DNA from: Anaerolineae bacterium
Lineage (GTDB): Bacteria > Chloroflexota > Anaerolineae > Anaerolineales > Villigracilaceae
Length of the DNA: 8,091 nucleotides
Direction: 5' to 3'
NCBI GenBank assembly: GCA_003524705.1
Contig: DQGV01000028.1
Coordinates: 1 to 8,091 of the forward strand
A program made the position numbers and the translations under genes. The notes beneath the pieces were generated by a model, which was given only the letters and a program-made list of their open reading frames with translations, was not told where the DNA came from and did no database searches. This document shows, piece after piece, positions 1-6,911 of the stretch; the stretch's first letter is position 1; every line of letters begins with the position of its first letter.

Positions 1-25
1 GAGATTGCTTCGCTCGCAATGACAG
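1..25. repeat. Dispersed palindromic repeat, cut by the window edge
   Basis: The first bases contain inverted arms attgc (4-8) and gcaat (16-20) around a 7-base loop, followed by GACAG. From memory, this string, or its complement beginning CGTCATTGCGAG, is a widespread intergenic repeat in many environmental bacterial genomes, including Anaerolineae assemblies. Only one copy is in the window, so repetition cannot be shown here. The left end is truncated by the window. Confidence 0.5.
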
Positions 26-101
26 GTTTAAGTTAATCATACCCCCAAATGAAAAGGTGACAGTCATTTTTGTTTTTTAGAAGTAAAATCAAGAATTCAT
101 T

Positions 102-863
102 ATGCTCTTCACAGACTCCCTCTTCATCGGCATTGACCCAACTTCTGCGAACAAATCCTTTACCTATGCGGCATTGGATAAGCATTTGAATTTAATTGCC
201 TTATCTGATGGCGAATTGGATGATGTCGCCGCGTTTGTAGCAGGTCAACAGTCTGCTACGCTGGCGATTAATGCACCAGCGAATGTAAATAGAGGTTTGG
301 TCAGAGAAAAAATAAAAAAAGAAATGCTCACGCCACATAAAATCCGTGCGGCGGAATATCGGCTCGCTGAATATGAATTAAGAGAACGAGGTATTGCAGT
401 CTCTGGTACGCCCGCCAGTGTAGGCGTCTGCCCGGCATGGATGCAAGTTGGTTTTTCTTTATACAGAAAACTTGAAAAGATGGGATTCAAAAAATACACA
501 AATGAAAATCAAACCCATCAAATCATTGAGACGCATCCACACGCCTGTTTTTGTGTTCTAGCAGGGGATACTCCCTTGCCCAAGCCGACACTTGAAGGAA
601 AATTGCAACGTCAATTGTTGTTGTATGAACGTGGCGTAAAAATCAAAGACCCAATGGATTTTTTTGAAGAGATTACTCGTCACAAAATGCTCAAAGGCAT
701 CTGGCCCCATGAGTTGTTATATTCGCCTGAGCAACTTGATGCGTTGGTCGCGGCATATACAGCATGGACGATGGTCAATAAGCCTGAACAAACTTTATCT
801 ATTGGTGATTCAAAAGAAGGAAAAATCTTTTTGCCTGTGAATGAATTGAAAGAAAAATATTAA
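102..863 (+). CDS. DUF429 family protein, predicted RNase H-like fold (253 aa)
   Basis: The protein matches, from memory, a DUF429 subfamily of about 250 residues. The family is predicted to have an RNase H-like fold and nuclease-like acidic residues; no function is firmly established. Visible landmarks are GIDPT with D12 near the N-terminus, LAINAP at 54-59, EYELRERGI at 90-98, GTPASV at 102-107, CPAWMQ at 110-115, IETHPHACF with E143, PLPKPTLEGKLQRQL at 158-172, DPMDFFEEITRH at 183-194, LDALVAAYTAW with D213, and a C-terminal IFLPV...LKEKY. Length is full and nothing looks truncated. The ATG is preceded by only a weak ribosome binding site (AGAAG, 79-83), but the usual strand-1 motif follows within ten residues, so the start is reasonable. 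The INAP motif is odd, because I expect IDAP. No signal peptide or membrane segment is seen, so it is probably cytoplasmic. It lies 79 bases before tkt, with a hairpin between, and has no clear metabolic link to it. Confidence 0.8.
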   Translation: MLFTDSLFIGIDPTSANKSFTYAALDKHLNLIALSDGELDDVAAFVAGQQSATLAINAPANVNRGLVREKIKKEMLTPHKIRAAEYRLAEYELRERGIAVSGTPASVGVCPAWMQVGFSLYRKLEKMGFKKYTNENQTHQIIETHPHACFCVLAGDTPLPKPTLEGKLQRQLLLYERGVKIKDPMDFFEEITRHKMLKGIWPHELLYSPEQLDALVAAYTAWTMVNKPEQTLSIGDSKEGKIFLPVNELKEKY

Positions 864-874
864 TTCATAAAATT

Positions 875-908
875 GTCCCGTAGTTTTTTAATGTAAAACC
901 TGCGGGAC
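875..908. repeat. Hairpin / palindromic element between the DUF429 gene and tkt
   Basis: gtcccgtag (875-883) pairs with ctgcgggac (900-908) as nine base pairs with one G-T wobble. The stem can continue with tttt (884-887) against aaaa (895-898) across a one-base bulge, leaving a 7-base loop. No clean T-run follows on the + strand (GTTATATCTT), so it is a poor rho-independent terminator. The A/T-rich inner stem and compact size look more like a small intergenic palindrome, though it could still slow transcription between the two genes. Confidence 0.55.
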
Positions 909-942
909 GTTATATCTTAGAGCGAATGGTAAAATAAAAAAA

Positions 943-2922
943 ATGACAACACAATCTCTTGAAACTCGCGCAATTAATACATTACGTTTTCTTTCGGCTG
1001 ATGCCGTACAAAAAGCCAATTCTGGTCACCCCGGCTTGCCGATGGGTGGTGCGGCGATGGCTTACACAATTTGGACTCGCCATCTTCGACATAATCCGCG
1101 CAACCCAAAATGGATGGGACGTGACCGCTTCATCCTTTCGGGCGGACATGGTTCTATGCTTTTATATTCCCTGCTTCATTTAACAGGCTACGATTTATCT
1201 TTAGACGAAATCAAAAATTTTCGTCAATGGGAAAGTTTAACGCCAGGTCATCCTGAATATGGTTTGACTCCCGGTGTTGAAGTTACAACAGGTCCATTAG
1301 GTCAAGGTTTTGCAAACGGAGTCGGCATGGCAATTGCCGCATCACATCTCGCGGCGATATTTAACCAAAGTGGACACAATATCATTGACCCGTTTATTTA
1401 TGCCATTGTGACTGATGGCGATTTAATGGAAGGTGTCGCCGCAGAAGCCGCTTCAATGGCGGGGCACATGTCACTTGGAAGATTGATTTATCTGTATGAC
1501 GATAACAATATTTCGATTGATGGCTCAACAGATTTAGCATTTACAGAAGATCGTGCTGTGAGATTCCGTGCGTATGGTTGGCAAGTTTTAAGAGTCGAAG
1601 ATGGCAATGATGTTGAAGCGATTGATAAAGCCATCAAAGAAGCCAAAGCAGATCCGCGTCCTTCATTAATCATGTGCAAAACAATTATTGGATTCGGCGC
1701 ACCGAATCGTCAAGGCACACAAAAGGCGCATGGCGAACCTTTAGGTGAAGATGAACTCTCCGCGGCAAAAACAAATTTAGGTTGGGACAAAGAAGCGAAG
1801 TTCTTCATCCCCGAAGATGTTTTAGCGTTTTATCATCAAGCCGTTGAAAAAGGTCGTGAACTCGAAGCCGATTGGAATATGCGTTTTGAAGCGTATAAAA
1901 GAATTCATCCCGCATTGGGCAGTGAATTGCAAAGACGATTGAATGGTGAACTTCCAAAAGGTTGGGATTGGGAAGAGGCTTTGCCGAAATTTCCTGCCGA
2001 TGCAAAAGGTATGGCAACGCGCGCGGCATCTGGCAAAGTGATTAATGCATTAGCAAGTGGATTGCCTGAATTGATTGGTGGCTCGGCAGATTTAGCGCCG
2101 TCGAACAATACAAAAATTGATGGAAGCCCTGCTTTCCAAAAAGATTCTTTTGCTGGTAGAAATTTTCATTTCGGTGTGCGTGAACATGCTATGGGTTCGG
2201 TATTAAATGGAATGGCTGTGTTTGGTGGCGTCATTCCGTATGGTGGAACATTTTTAGTCTTTGCTGATTACATGCGCCCGCCGATTCGTTTGGCGGCTTT
2301 GTCACATTATCCATCCATTTTTATTTTTACACATGATAGTGTTGGGCTTGGAGAAGATGGTCCGACTCATCAGCCGATTGAACATTTGATGTCGCTTCGC
2401 CTCATTCCTAACTTGATAGTTGTTCGTCCCGCGGATGCAAATGAAACCGCTGGAGCATGGAAAGTGGCTATTGAAAATAAACACGCACCGACAGTCTTAG
2501 CCTTGACTCGTCAAAACGTGCCGACATTTGAAACATCCAGTTATGCTGGTGTTGAAAAAGGTGCGTATGTGCTGAAAGATTTCGGCGAACCACAAATGAT
2601 TTTGATGGCTTCAGGTTCAGAAGTGAGTTTGATTATGGAAGCCGCTCAAAAGCTTGCGGATGAAGGCAAAGGTGTGCGTGTGGTTTCATTCCCAAGTTGG
2701 GAATTGTTTGAAAAACAAGATGAAAAATATAAAGATTCTGTCTTGCCAAAGAGTATTCAAAAAAGATTAGCAGTTGAAGCAGGTTCTGGTATGGGCTGGG
2801 AACGTTATGCAAAATCTGTGATTTCTATTGAACGCTATGGCGCATCTGCTCCGTATAAAACAATTTTTGAGCATTTAGGTTTTACAGTTGAAAATGTAGT
2901 TGCAAAGGCGAAAGAATTATAA
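943..2922 (+). CDS. tkt: Transketolase (659 aa)
   Basis: Thiamine-diphosphate- and metal-dependent enzyme moving two-carbon ketol units between sugar phosphates: xylulose-5-P + ribose-5-P to sedoheptulose-7-P + glyceraldehyde-3-P, and xylulose-5-P + erythrose-4-P to fructose-6-P + glyceraldehyde-3-P. It is cytosolic, in the pentose phosphate pathway. Sequence support: SGHPGLPMG (27-35, H29), GGHGS (67-71, H69), the ThDP/metal motif TDGDLMEG (157-164) closing at [10 protein letters not shown] (185-194), KAHGEPLG (261-268, H263), the pyrimidine-domain FGVREHAMG with catalytic E414, and [19 protein letters not shown] (463-481, H476). The C-terminal transketolase domain begins near 535. Length is normal for the family and all expected active-site residues seen are present. 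The ATG sits directly before a typical N-terminus ([24 protein letters not shown]), but there is no strong Shine-Dalgarno; an A-rich leader precedes it. It is the first gene of the sugar-phosphate cluster, 119 bases before rpiB. Confidence 0.97.
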   Translation: MTTQSLETRAINTLRFLSADAVQKANSGHPGLPMGGAAMAYTIWTRHLRHNPRNPKWMGRDRFILSGGHGSMLLYSLLHLTGYDLSLDEIKNFRQWESLTPGHPEYGLTPGVEVTTGPLGQGFANGVGMAIAASHLAAIFNQSGHNIIDPFIYAIVTDGDLMEGVAAEAASMAGHMSLGRLIYLYDDNNISIDGSTDLAFTEDRAVRFRAYGWQVLRVEDGNDVEAIDKAIKEAKADPRPSLIMCKTIIGFGAPNRQGTQKAHGEPLGEDELSAAKTNLGWDKEAKFFIPEDVLAFYHQAVEKGRELEADWNMRFEAYKRIHPALGSELQRRLNGELPKGWDWEEALPKFPADAKGMATRAASGKVINALASGLPELIGGSADLAPSNNTKIDGSPAFQKDSFAGRNFHFGVREHAMGSVLNGMAVFGGVIPYGGTFLVFADYMRPPIRLAALSHYPSIFIFTHDSVGLGEDGPTHQPIEHLMSLRLIPNLIVVRPADANETAGAWKVAIENKHAPTVLALTRQNVPTFETSSYAGVEKGAYVLKDFGEPQMILMASGSEVSLIMEAAQKLADEGKGVRVVSFPSWELFEKQDEKYKDSVLPKSIQKRLAVEAGSGMGWERYAKSVISIERYGASAPYKTIFEHLGFTVENVVAKAKEL

Positions 2923-2929
2923 ATAACCC

Positions 2930-2972
2930 GATGGTCGAGTAGGCGGTGTTCGTCCGCCATATCGAGACCATC
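2930..2972. repeat. Imperfect palindromic element A in the tkt-rpiB gap
   Basis: gatggt (2930-2935) pairs with accatc (2967-2972), cga (2936-2938) with tcg (2962-2964), and ggcgg (2942-2946) with ccgcc (2954-2958) around a 7-base loop. It begins eight bases after the tkt stop codon. It shares its ends (TGGTCGAG...CGAGACCA) with the element downstream, but its core differs. No T-run follows, so it is not a classical terminator. Probably a short dispersed intergenic repeat. Confidence 0.6.
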
Positions 2973-2998
2973 AATTACTAGAAAACAATAAATTTTAT

Positions 2999-3032
2999 GA
3001 TGTGGTCTCGACTGCTCGCGTCTCGACCACCA
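2999..3032. repeat. Imperfect palindromic element B just before rpiB, related to element A
   Basis: gtggtc (3002-3007) pairs with gaccac (3025-3030). Read on the minus strand, this element starts and ends like element A (TGGTCGAG...CGAGACCA) with a shorter, different core. The two elements can also pair with each other: tggtcgag (2932-2939) with ctcgacca (3022-3029), and cgagacc (2963-2969) with ggtctcg (3004-3010). The right arm ends immediately before the rpiB ribosome binding site, so folding could affect access to it; that effect is inference. Confidence 0.55.
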
Positions 3033-3036
3033 GAGG
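3032..3036 (+). promoter_or_regulatory. Ribosome binding site deciding the rpiB start
   Basis: AGAGG lies five bases before the ATG at 3042. This favours that start over the in-frame ATG at 2997, which would add 15 residues (MMWSRLLASRPPEVS) encoded by the palindromic repeat and not expected in RpiB. Confidence 0.7.
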
Positions 3037-3041
3037 TTAGT

Positions 3042-3503
3042 ATGAAAATAGCAGTAGGTTGTGACCATGCAGGCTTTCCATTAAAACAAACTGTCATTGA
3101 TTCAATTCAAGCATTAGGGCATGAAGTGATTGATGTCGGTACATTCAGTGCCGAACCTGTAGACTTCCCTGACTTCACTAAAAAAGTTGGTGAAAAAATT
3201 CAAAGTGGTGAAGCCGAACGTGGAATTTTAGTCTGCGGTTCAGGGATTGGTGCATGTATCGCCGCCAATAAAATGAAAGGTGTGTACGCCTCTATTGCAC
3301 ATGATACATACTCTGCCGCGCAAGGCGTGTTACATGACAATATGAATGTTTTGTGTTTAGGCGGGCGTGTGATTGGACCTGAACTCACAAAAGTGCTCGT
3401 GCCTGCATTTTTAAATGCCAGATATTTAGGAAATGATGCGGGTGGAGAAAGATTGGCAAGAAGAGTAAACAAGATAGTCGAAATTGAAAAAGAAAATCGC
3501 TAG
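3042..3503 (+). CDS. rpiB: Ribose-5-phosphate isomerase B (153 aa)
   Basis: Interconverts ribulose-5-phosphate and ribose-5-phosphate in the cytosol (RpiB/LacAB family; some relatives act on allose-6-P or galactose-6-P). Starting at 3042, the protein begins MKIAVGCDHAG, the canonical opening with D8 and H9. The active-site loop CGSGIG carries C65, the catalytic cysteine of the E. coli-type enzymes. AANK (74-77), HDNMNVLCLGGRV (98-110, with H98 for ring opening and R109 for phosphate binding) and GGERLARRV (134-142) follow as in the family. At 153 residues the length is typical. The gene lies 119 bases after tkt, in a gap filled by two palindromic elements, and 16 bases before the ATG of tal-pgi, so rpiB and tal-pgi are probably co-transcribed. 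A pentose phosphate role is favoured over sugar-specific isomerases because of these neighbours. Confidence 0.95.
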   Translation: MKIAVGCDHAGFPLKQTVIDSIQALGHEVIDVGTFSAEPVDFPDFTKKVGEKIQSGEAERGILVCGSGIGACIAANKMKGVYASIAHDTYSAAQGVLHDNMNVLCLGGRVIGPELTKVLVPAFLNARYLGNDAGGERLARRVNKIVEIEKENR

Positions 3504-3519
3504 AAGTTTGGAAACCCAA

Positions 3520-6186
3520 ATGAATCCTATAAAGAAATTAACATCCCTCAAACAATCATTATGGTATGACAACATCCAAAGAAAATTATTAGTCAATGGC
3601 GACCTCAAAGCCATGATTGAACGCGGTGATATTCGCGGTGTCACTTCCAACCCAACCATTTTTCAAAACGCAATAGCAAAAACAAATGATTATGACTCCG
3701 CATTGATTCCATTGGCGTGGGCAGGTTGGGATGCTGAAAAAATATTTTGGCAATTGGCTATCGAAGATATTCAAGAAGCATGTGATTTATTTCGTCCGTT
3801 ATACAATGAAACCGATGGTGGCGATGGATATGTAAGTTTAGAAGTGAGTCCATTGTTAGCGAAAGATACCGCAGGCACAATCAAACAAGCCAAAGAATTA
3901 TGGGAGCGTGTTAATCGTCCAAACTTGATGGTGAAAATCCCTGCTACAAAAGAAGGCATTCCTGCCATCAAAGAATCGATTGCATCTGGAATTAATATCA
4001 ACGTCACTTTAATTTTTTCATTATCACGTTACATGGATGTAATGAATGCGTATCTAGCAGGCATTGAAGAACGTGTAACAAAAAATTTACCCGTGCAACA
4101 TGTCGCTTCTGTAGCTTCGTTTTTCGTCTCGCGTGTTGACTCAAAAATTGACCCAAAACTTCCAGCAGATTCTGCCTTGCTTGGTAAAGCCGCCATCGCC
4201 AATGCAAAACTTGCTTACGAAGCCTTTGAATCTATTTTCACTTCGCCACGTTTCGCAACACTCAAAGCGCGTTTTCGTGCGCGTGTGCAACGTCCGTTGT
4301 GGGCATCCACTGGCACAAAAAATCCAAAATATCCAGACACACTTTACGTTGATGAACTCATCGGTCCCGATACCGTCAACACCGTTCCGCCTGCCACGCT
4401 CGATGCATTTCGTGAGCATGGTAAGGCATCATTAACCATCACACGTGATTTGGAAGAAGCACAAAATATTTTTGTGCAACTCAAAGCGCAAGGAATTTCA
4501 ATGAGTGATGTCACTCAAGAATTAGAAGATGAAGGAGTCAAAGCCTTTGCGGATGCGTACGCAACATTAATCGGCGCGATTGAAGAACGCAGGGAAACCG
4601 CCGCCTCTTCTCTTAAGGGTCTAGCTGATTCTGTTTCAGAGACATTATCTCAACTTGAAATGGATTCCGTCCCCAAAAGATTATGGGAACACGATGCTAG
4701 CTTATGGACAAATGATTCAGCAGGTCAAGCCGAGGTGAAGATTCGACTCGGTTGGTTAGACTCAATTGAAGATGCAAGAAAACGATTAGACGGATATTTG
4801 TCTTTTGCAAAACAAGTTCACGATGAAAAGATTGATAGAGTGTTAGTGATCGGCATGGGTGGTTCGTCATTGACTGCCGAAGTATTAAGCTCACTCATGG
4901 CAAACTTTGGAATCGAGGCGAAACTATCTTTAGCGATTCTGGATTCAACAGACCCTGCTCAAGTTAAACTTGCATCTGAACATTATCCGCCAGATAAAGC
5001 GTTATACATTATTGCTAGTAAATCGGGTGGCACTGCTGAACTCATGGCGGCGTTTGATTACTTATGGAAATTAAGTAATCAAAACGGTTCACGCTTTATC
5101 GCCATTACAGATAAAGATACATCGTTACAAAAACTTGCTGAAGAAAAGAAATTTAGAAAAGTTTTCAACGCTGACCCAAATGTTGGTGGACGTTTCTCCG
5201 CATTGACAGATTTTGGTTTAGTCCCAGCCGTATTGCTTGGCATGGATATTGAACAACTGCTGGCATCTGCGGAGAAAATGAAGAATGTTTCTGAATCAGT
5301 TTATAGCGCAGGTTTTGCGTTGGGTGCTGTAATCGCAGAGTCTGCTTCCGCTGGCAGAGACAAGTTGACCGTAGTCGCTGATGCGTCTGTATCCGCTTTT
5401 GCAAATTGGATTGAACAAGTCGTAGCCGAGTCTAGTGGAAAAAATCAAAAAGGAATTTTACCCGTTGCCTTAGAACCGATTGGCTCACCTGATGTGTACG
5501 GAGATGACAGGATTTTTGTGTATTTGAAAAGTAACGGTGAATTAGAAAATCAAGTGAATGCGTTGAAAAATAAATTCCCAGTGATTGAATTACCAATTAC
5601 AAATTTGTATGATGTAGGCGCAGAATTTTTTAGATGGGAAATTGCAATTTCAGTGGCATGTCATTTGTTGGGAATCAATGCCTTTGACCAACCCGATGTG
5701 CAAGACAGCAAATTGCGAACAATTGCGAAGATAAAAGATTTTCAGCAAACAGGCAAACTTGCCGAAGTTGATTTGACCGATGCCAAAGATGCGAAAAAAG
5801 TTTTGGATGATTTATTGGCGAATGCAAAAAATAATTCTTATGTTTCTATCAATGCTTATGTGCCACGCAATAAAGATATGATTTCTGCGATTCAAAATTT
5901 GCGTGTGGCGATTCGCGAAAAAACGAAATGTGCAGTGACTGCGGGTTTTGGTCCGCGTTTTCAACATTCAACGGGTCAGTTCCACAAAGGCGGACCGAAT
6001 ACGGGTTTGTTTATTCAAGTGGTGTATGATGCCAAAGATGATTTTGAAATTCCAAATCAAGGTTTGAGTTTTGGAACATTAATTCGCGCGCAAGCCTTGG
6101 GTGATTACGAAGCGTTAATCGCCGCTGGCAGAAAAGCCGTAAGGATTCGGTTATCAAGTTTGGGTGATTTGAAAAATTTGTTGTAA
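3520..6186 (+). CDS. tal-pgi: Bifunctional transaldolase / glucose-6-phosphate isomerase fusion (888 aa)
   Basis: Two enzymes in one chain. The N-terminal transaldolase (about 1-360) transfers dihydroxyacetone between sedoheptulose-7-P and glyceraldehyde-3-P, giving erythrose-4-P and fructose-6-P. The C-terminal domain (about 385-888) isomerises fructose-6-P and glucose-6-P. Transaldolase marks: WYDNI with D17, GVTSNPTIF (40-48), SLEVSP with E108, LMVKIPAT with Schiff-base K139, NVTLIFS (161-167), FFVSRVD (201-207) and WASTGTKNP (261-269). Isomerase marks: GMGGSSL (445-451), SKSGGT (500-505), GGRFSALTDFGLVP (556-569), VVAESSGK with E637, FDQPDVQDSK (722-731) and QHSTGQFHKGG (815-825, H816). 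Both active sites look intact and the frame is unbroken. The ATG at 3520 has GGAA six bases upstream and gives a normal N-terminus; a TTG at 3484 would extend it by 12 residues into rpiB with no binding site. Such fusions are known, including in Chloroflexota. The product of one domain is the substrate of the other. Confidence 0.95.
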   Translation: MNPIKKLTSLKQSLWYDNIQRKLLVNGDLKAMIERGDIRGVTSNPTIFQNAIAKTNDYDSALIPLAWAGWDAEKIFWQLAIEDIQEACDLFRPLYNETDGGDGYVSLEVSPLLAKDTAGTIKQAKELWERVNRPNLMVKIPATKEGIPAIKESIASGININVTLIFSLSRYMDVMNAYLAGIEERVTKNLPVQHVASVASFFVSRVDSKIDPKLPADSALLGKAAIANAKLAYEAFESIFTSPRFATLKARFRARVQRPLWASTGTKNPKYPDTLYVDELIGPDTVNTVPPATLDAFREHGKASLTITRDLEEAQNIFVQLKAQGISMSDVTQELEDEGVKAFADAYATLIGAIEERRETAASSLKGLADSVSETLSQLEMDSVPKRLWEHDASLWTNDSAGQAEVKIRLGWLDSIEDARKRLDGYLSFAKQVHDEKIDRVLVIGMGGSSLTAEVLSSLMANFGIEAKLSLAILDSTDPAQVKLASEHYPPDKALYIIASKSGGTAELMAAFDYLWKLSNQNGSRFIAITDKDTSLQKLAEEKKFRKVFNADPNVGGRFSALTDFGLVPAVLLGMDIEQLLASAEKMKNVSESVYSAGFALGAVIAESASAGRDKLTVVADASVSAFANWIEQVVAESSGKNQKGILPVALEPIGSPDVYGDDRIFVYLKSNGELENQVNALKNKFPVIELPITNLYDVGAEFFRWEIAISVACHLLGINAFDQPDVQDSKLRTIAKIKDFQQTGKLAEVDLTDAKDAKKVLDDLLANAKNNSYVSINAYVPRNKDMISAIQNLRVAIREKTKCAVTAGFGPRFQHSTGQFHKGGPNTGLFIQVVYDAKDDFEIPNQGLSFGTLIRAQALGDYEALIAAGRKAVRIRLSSLGDLKNLL

Positions 6187-6188
6187 TG

Positions 6189-6249
6189 GTAGGGGCATAG
6201 CGGAGGACTTGCTGAATTTTGGCATTAGATTAATCCGCTATGCCCTTAC
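6189..6249. repeat. 61-bp palindromic element, copy 1 (REP-like)
   Basis: The 16-base arms at 6189-6204 and 6234-6249 are inverted repeats with one mismatch (GT-wobble capable in RNA), around a 29-base loop. The element starts two bases after the tal-pgi stop. It begins with GTAG, the tetranucleotide found at the foot of REP hairpins recognised by RAYT transposases. It matches the copy at 6547-6607 over the full 61 bases in the same orientation, with 51 identical positions by my count; most differences fall in the loop. No T-run follows. It may stabilise the 3' end of tal-pgi mRNA, which is inference. Confidence 0.85.
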
Positions 6250-6255
6250 AGGTGA
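6250..6255 (+). promoter_or_regulatory. Ribosome binding site deciding the transposase start
   Basis: AGGTGA immediately follows copy 1 of the 61-bp element and lies eight bases before the ATG at 6264. This supports 6264 as the start. The in-frame ATG at 6240 is inside the right arm of the palindrome and would add eight repeat-derived residues. Confidence 0.7.
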
Positions 6256-6263
6256 ATATAAAA

Positions 6264-6911
6264 ATGAAATATGATCCTAAAATTCACCATAGGCGTTCTA
6301 TAAGATTAAAGGACTATGATTACACTCAGGCGGGTGCATATTTTATAACGATTTGTTCGTATCAAAGAGAAAATATATTTGGAGAAATTGTAAATGGGGA
6401 AATGAAGCTTAATAGTTTCGGGTTGGTTGCTATACAACAATGGGAGAAATTGATAAAGAGGTTTCCAAATATTGATTTAGGTGCATTTGTGATTATGCCA
6501 AATCATAGTCATGGGATTATAGAAATTGTTGAGCGTGAAGATGACCGTAAGGGCATAGCGGAGGGCTTGCTGAATCTTGACGATGAATCAACCCGCTATG
6601 CCCTTACATCGAAGCAACAAAAATTTGGAAAAATGATCCCGAAATCTATTCCAACAATCATCCGTTCTTATAAATCTGCGGTTGCTTATAGAATTAATCT
6701 CATGCGGAACACGAATGCTGTTTGGCAACGAAACTATTACGAACATGTGATTCGAAACGAAAAAGAACTTGAATTAATTACAAAATATATCGAATACAAC
6801 CCCATGAGCTGGCAACTGGACCGCGATAATGCTCAAAACAACTTACCTGCATTTGAAAATGCAGAAGATTACATTAAAGATGCCGAAGCCATGATAGGAT
6901 TAAAGAAATGA
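6264..6911 (+). CDS. REP-associated tyrosine transposase (RAYT), IS200-like Y1 HUH family (215 aa)
   Basis: Y1-type HUH single-strand DNA transposases cut DNA through a tyrosine; the RAYT branch is linked to short palindromic REP elements. Visible marks: RRSIRLKDYDYTQAGAYFITICSYQR (10-35, the family's opening strand), GLVAIQQW (53-60), FVIMPNHSHGIIEI (75-88) with the metal-binding pair H81 and H83, SYKSAVAYRI (135-144), WQRNYYEHVIRNEKEL (154-169) with the candidate nucleophile Y158 or Y159, and YIEYNPMSW (175-183). The middle HUH residue is Ser rather than the usual hydrophobic one. Residues 95-115 are encoded by a copy of the 61-bp palindrome, in the variable stretch between the HUH motif and the next conserved helix. 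The frame is intact and catalytic residues are present, so it may be functional. No inverted terminal repeats of a classical IS were seen. Its stop overlaps the start of the next gene (ATGA). Confidence 0.9.
   Translation: MKYDPKIHHRRSIRLKDYDYTQAGAYFITICSYQRENIFGEIVNGEMKLNSFGLVAIQQWEKLIKRFPNIDLGAFVIMPNHSHGIIEIVEREDDRKGIAEGLLNLDDESTRYALTSKQQKFGKMIPKSIPTIIRSYKSAVAYRINLMRNTNAVWQRNYYEHVIRNEKELELITKYIEYNPMSWQLDRDNAQNNLPAFENAEDYIKDAEAMIGLKK
6547..6607. repeat. 61-bp palindromic element, copy 2, inside the transposase gene
   Basis: The arms at 6547-6561 and 6593-6607 are a perfect 15-bp inverted repeat around a 31-base loop. The copy is direct relative to copy 1, the same length, and 51 of 61 positions match. 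It is read as transposase codons for residues R95 to T115 with no stop. The other two forward frames meet a stop within the first 12 bases (TAG at 6556-6558, TAA at 6548-6550), so it sits in the only open forward frame. Its 5' end is GTAA rather than GTAG. Confidence 0.9.

Noticed and set aside
58..101. Possible promoter before the DUF429 gene (TAAAAT at 84-89)
   Set aside because: No acceptable -35 hexamer lies at 16-18 bases upstream, and A/T-rich DNA gives such matches by chance.
245..499. Minus-strand open frame opposite the DUF429 gene, and similar minus-strand frames opposite tkt, rpiB and tal-pgi
   Set aside because: They lie wholly opposite strongly supported genes, show no family motifs, and look like by-products of codon use on the other strand.
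3484..3519. TTG start for tal-pgi overlapping rpiB
   Set aside because: No ribosome binding site precedes it, the added residues simply re-read the rpiB tail in another frame, and the ATG at 3520 gives a typical transaldolase start.
6240..6911. A complete insertion sequence with terminal inverted repeats around the transposase
   Set aside because: The two 61-bp copies are direct, and one lies inside the gene, so they do not bound it; no matching right end was found downstream.
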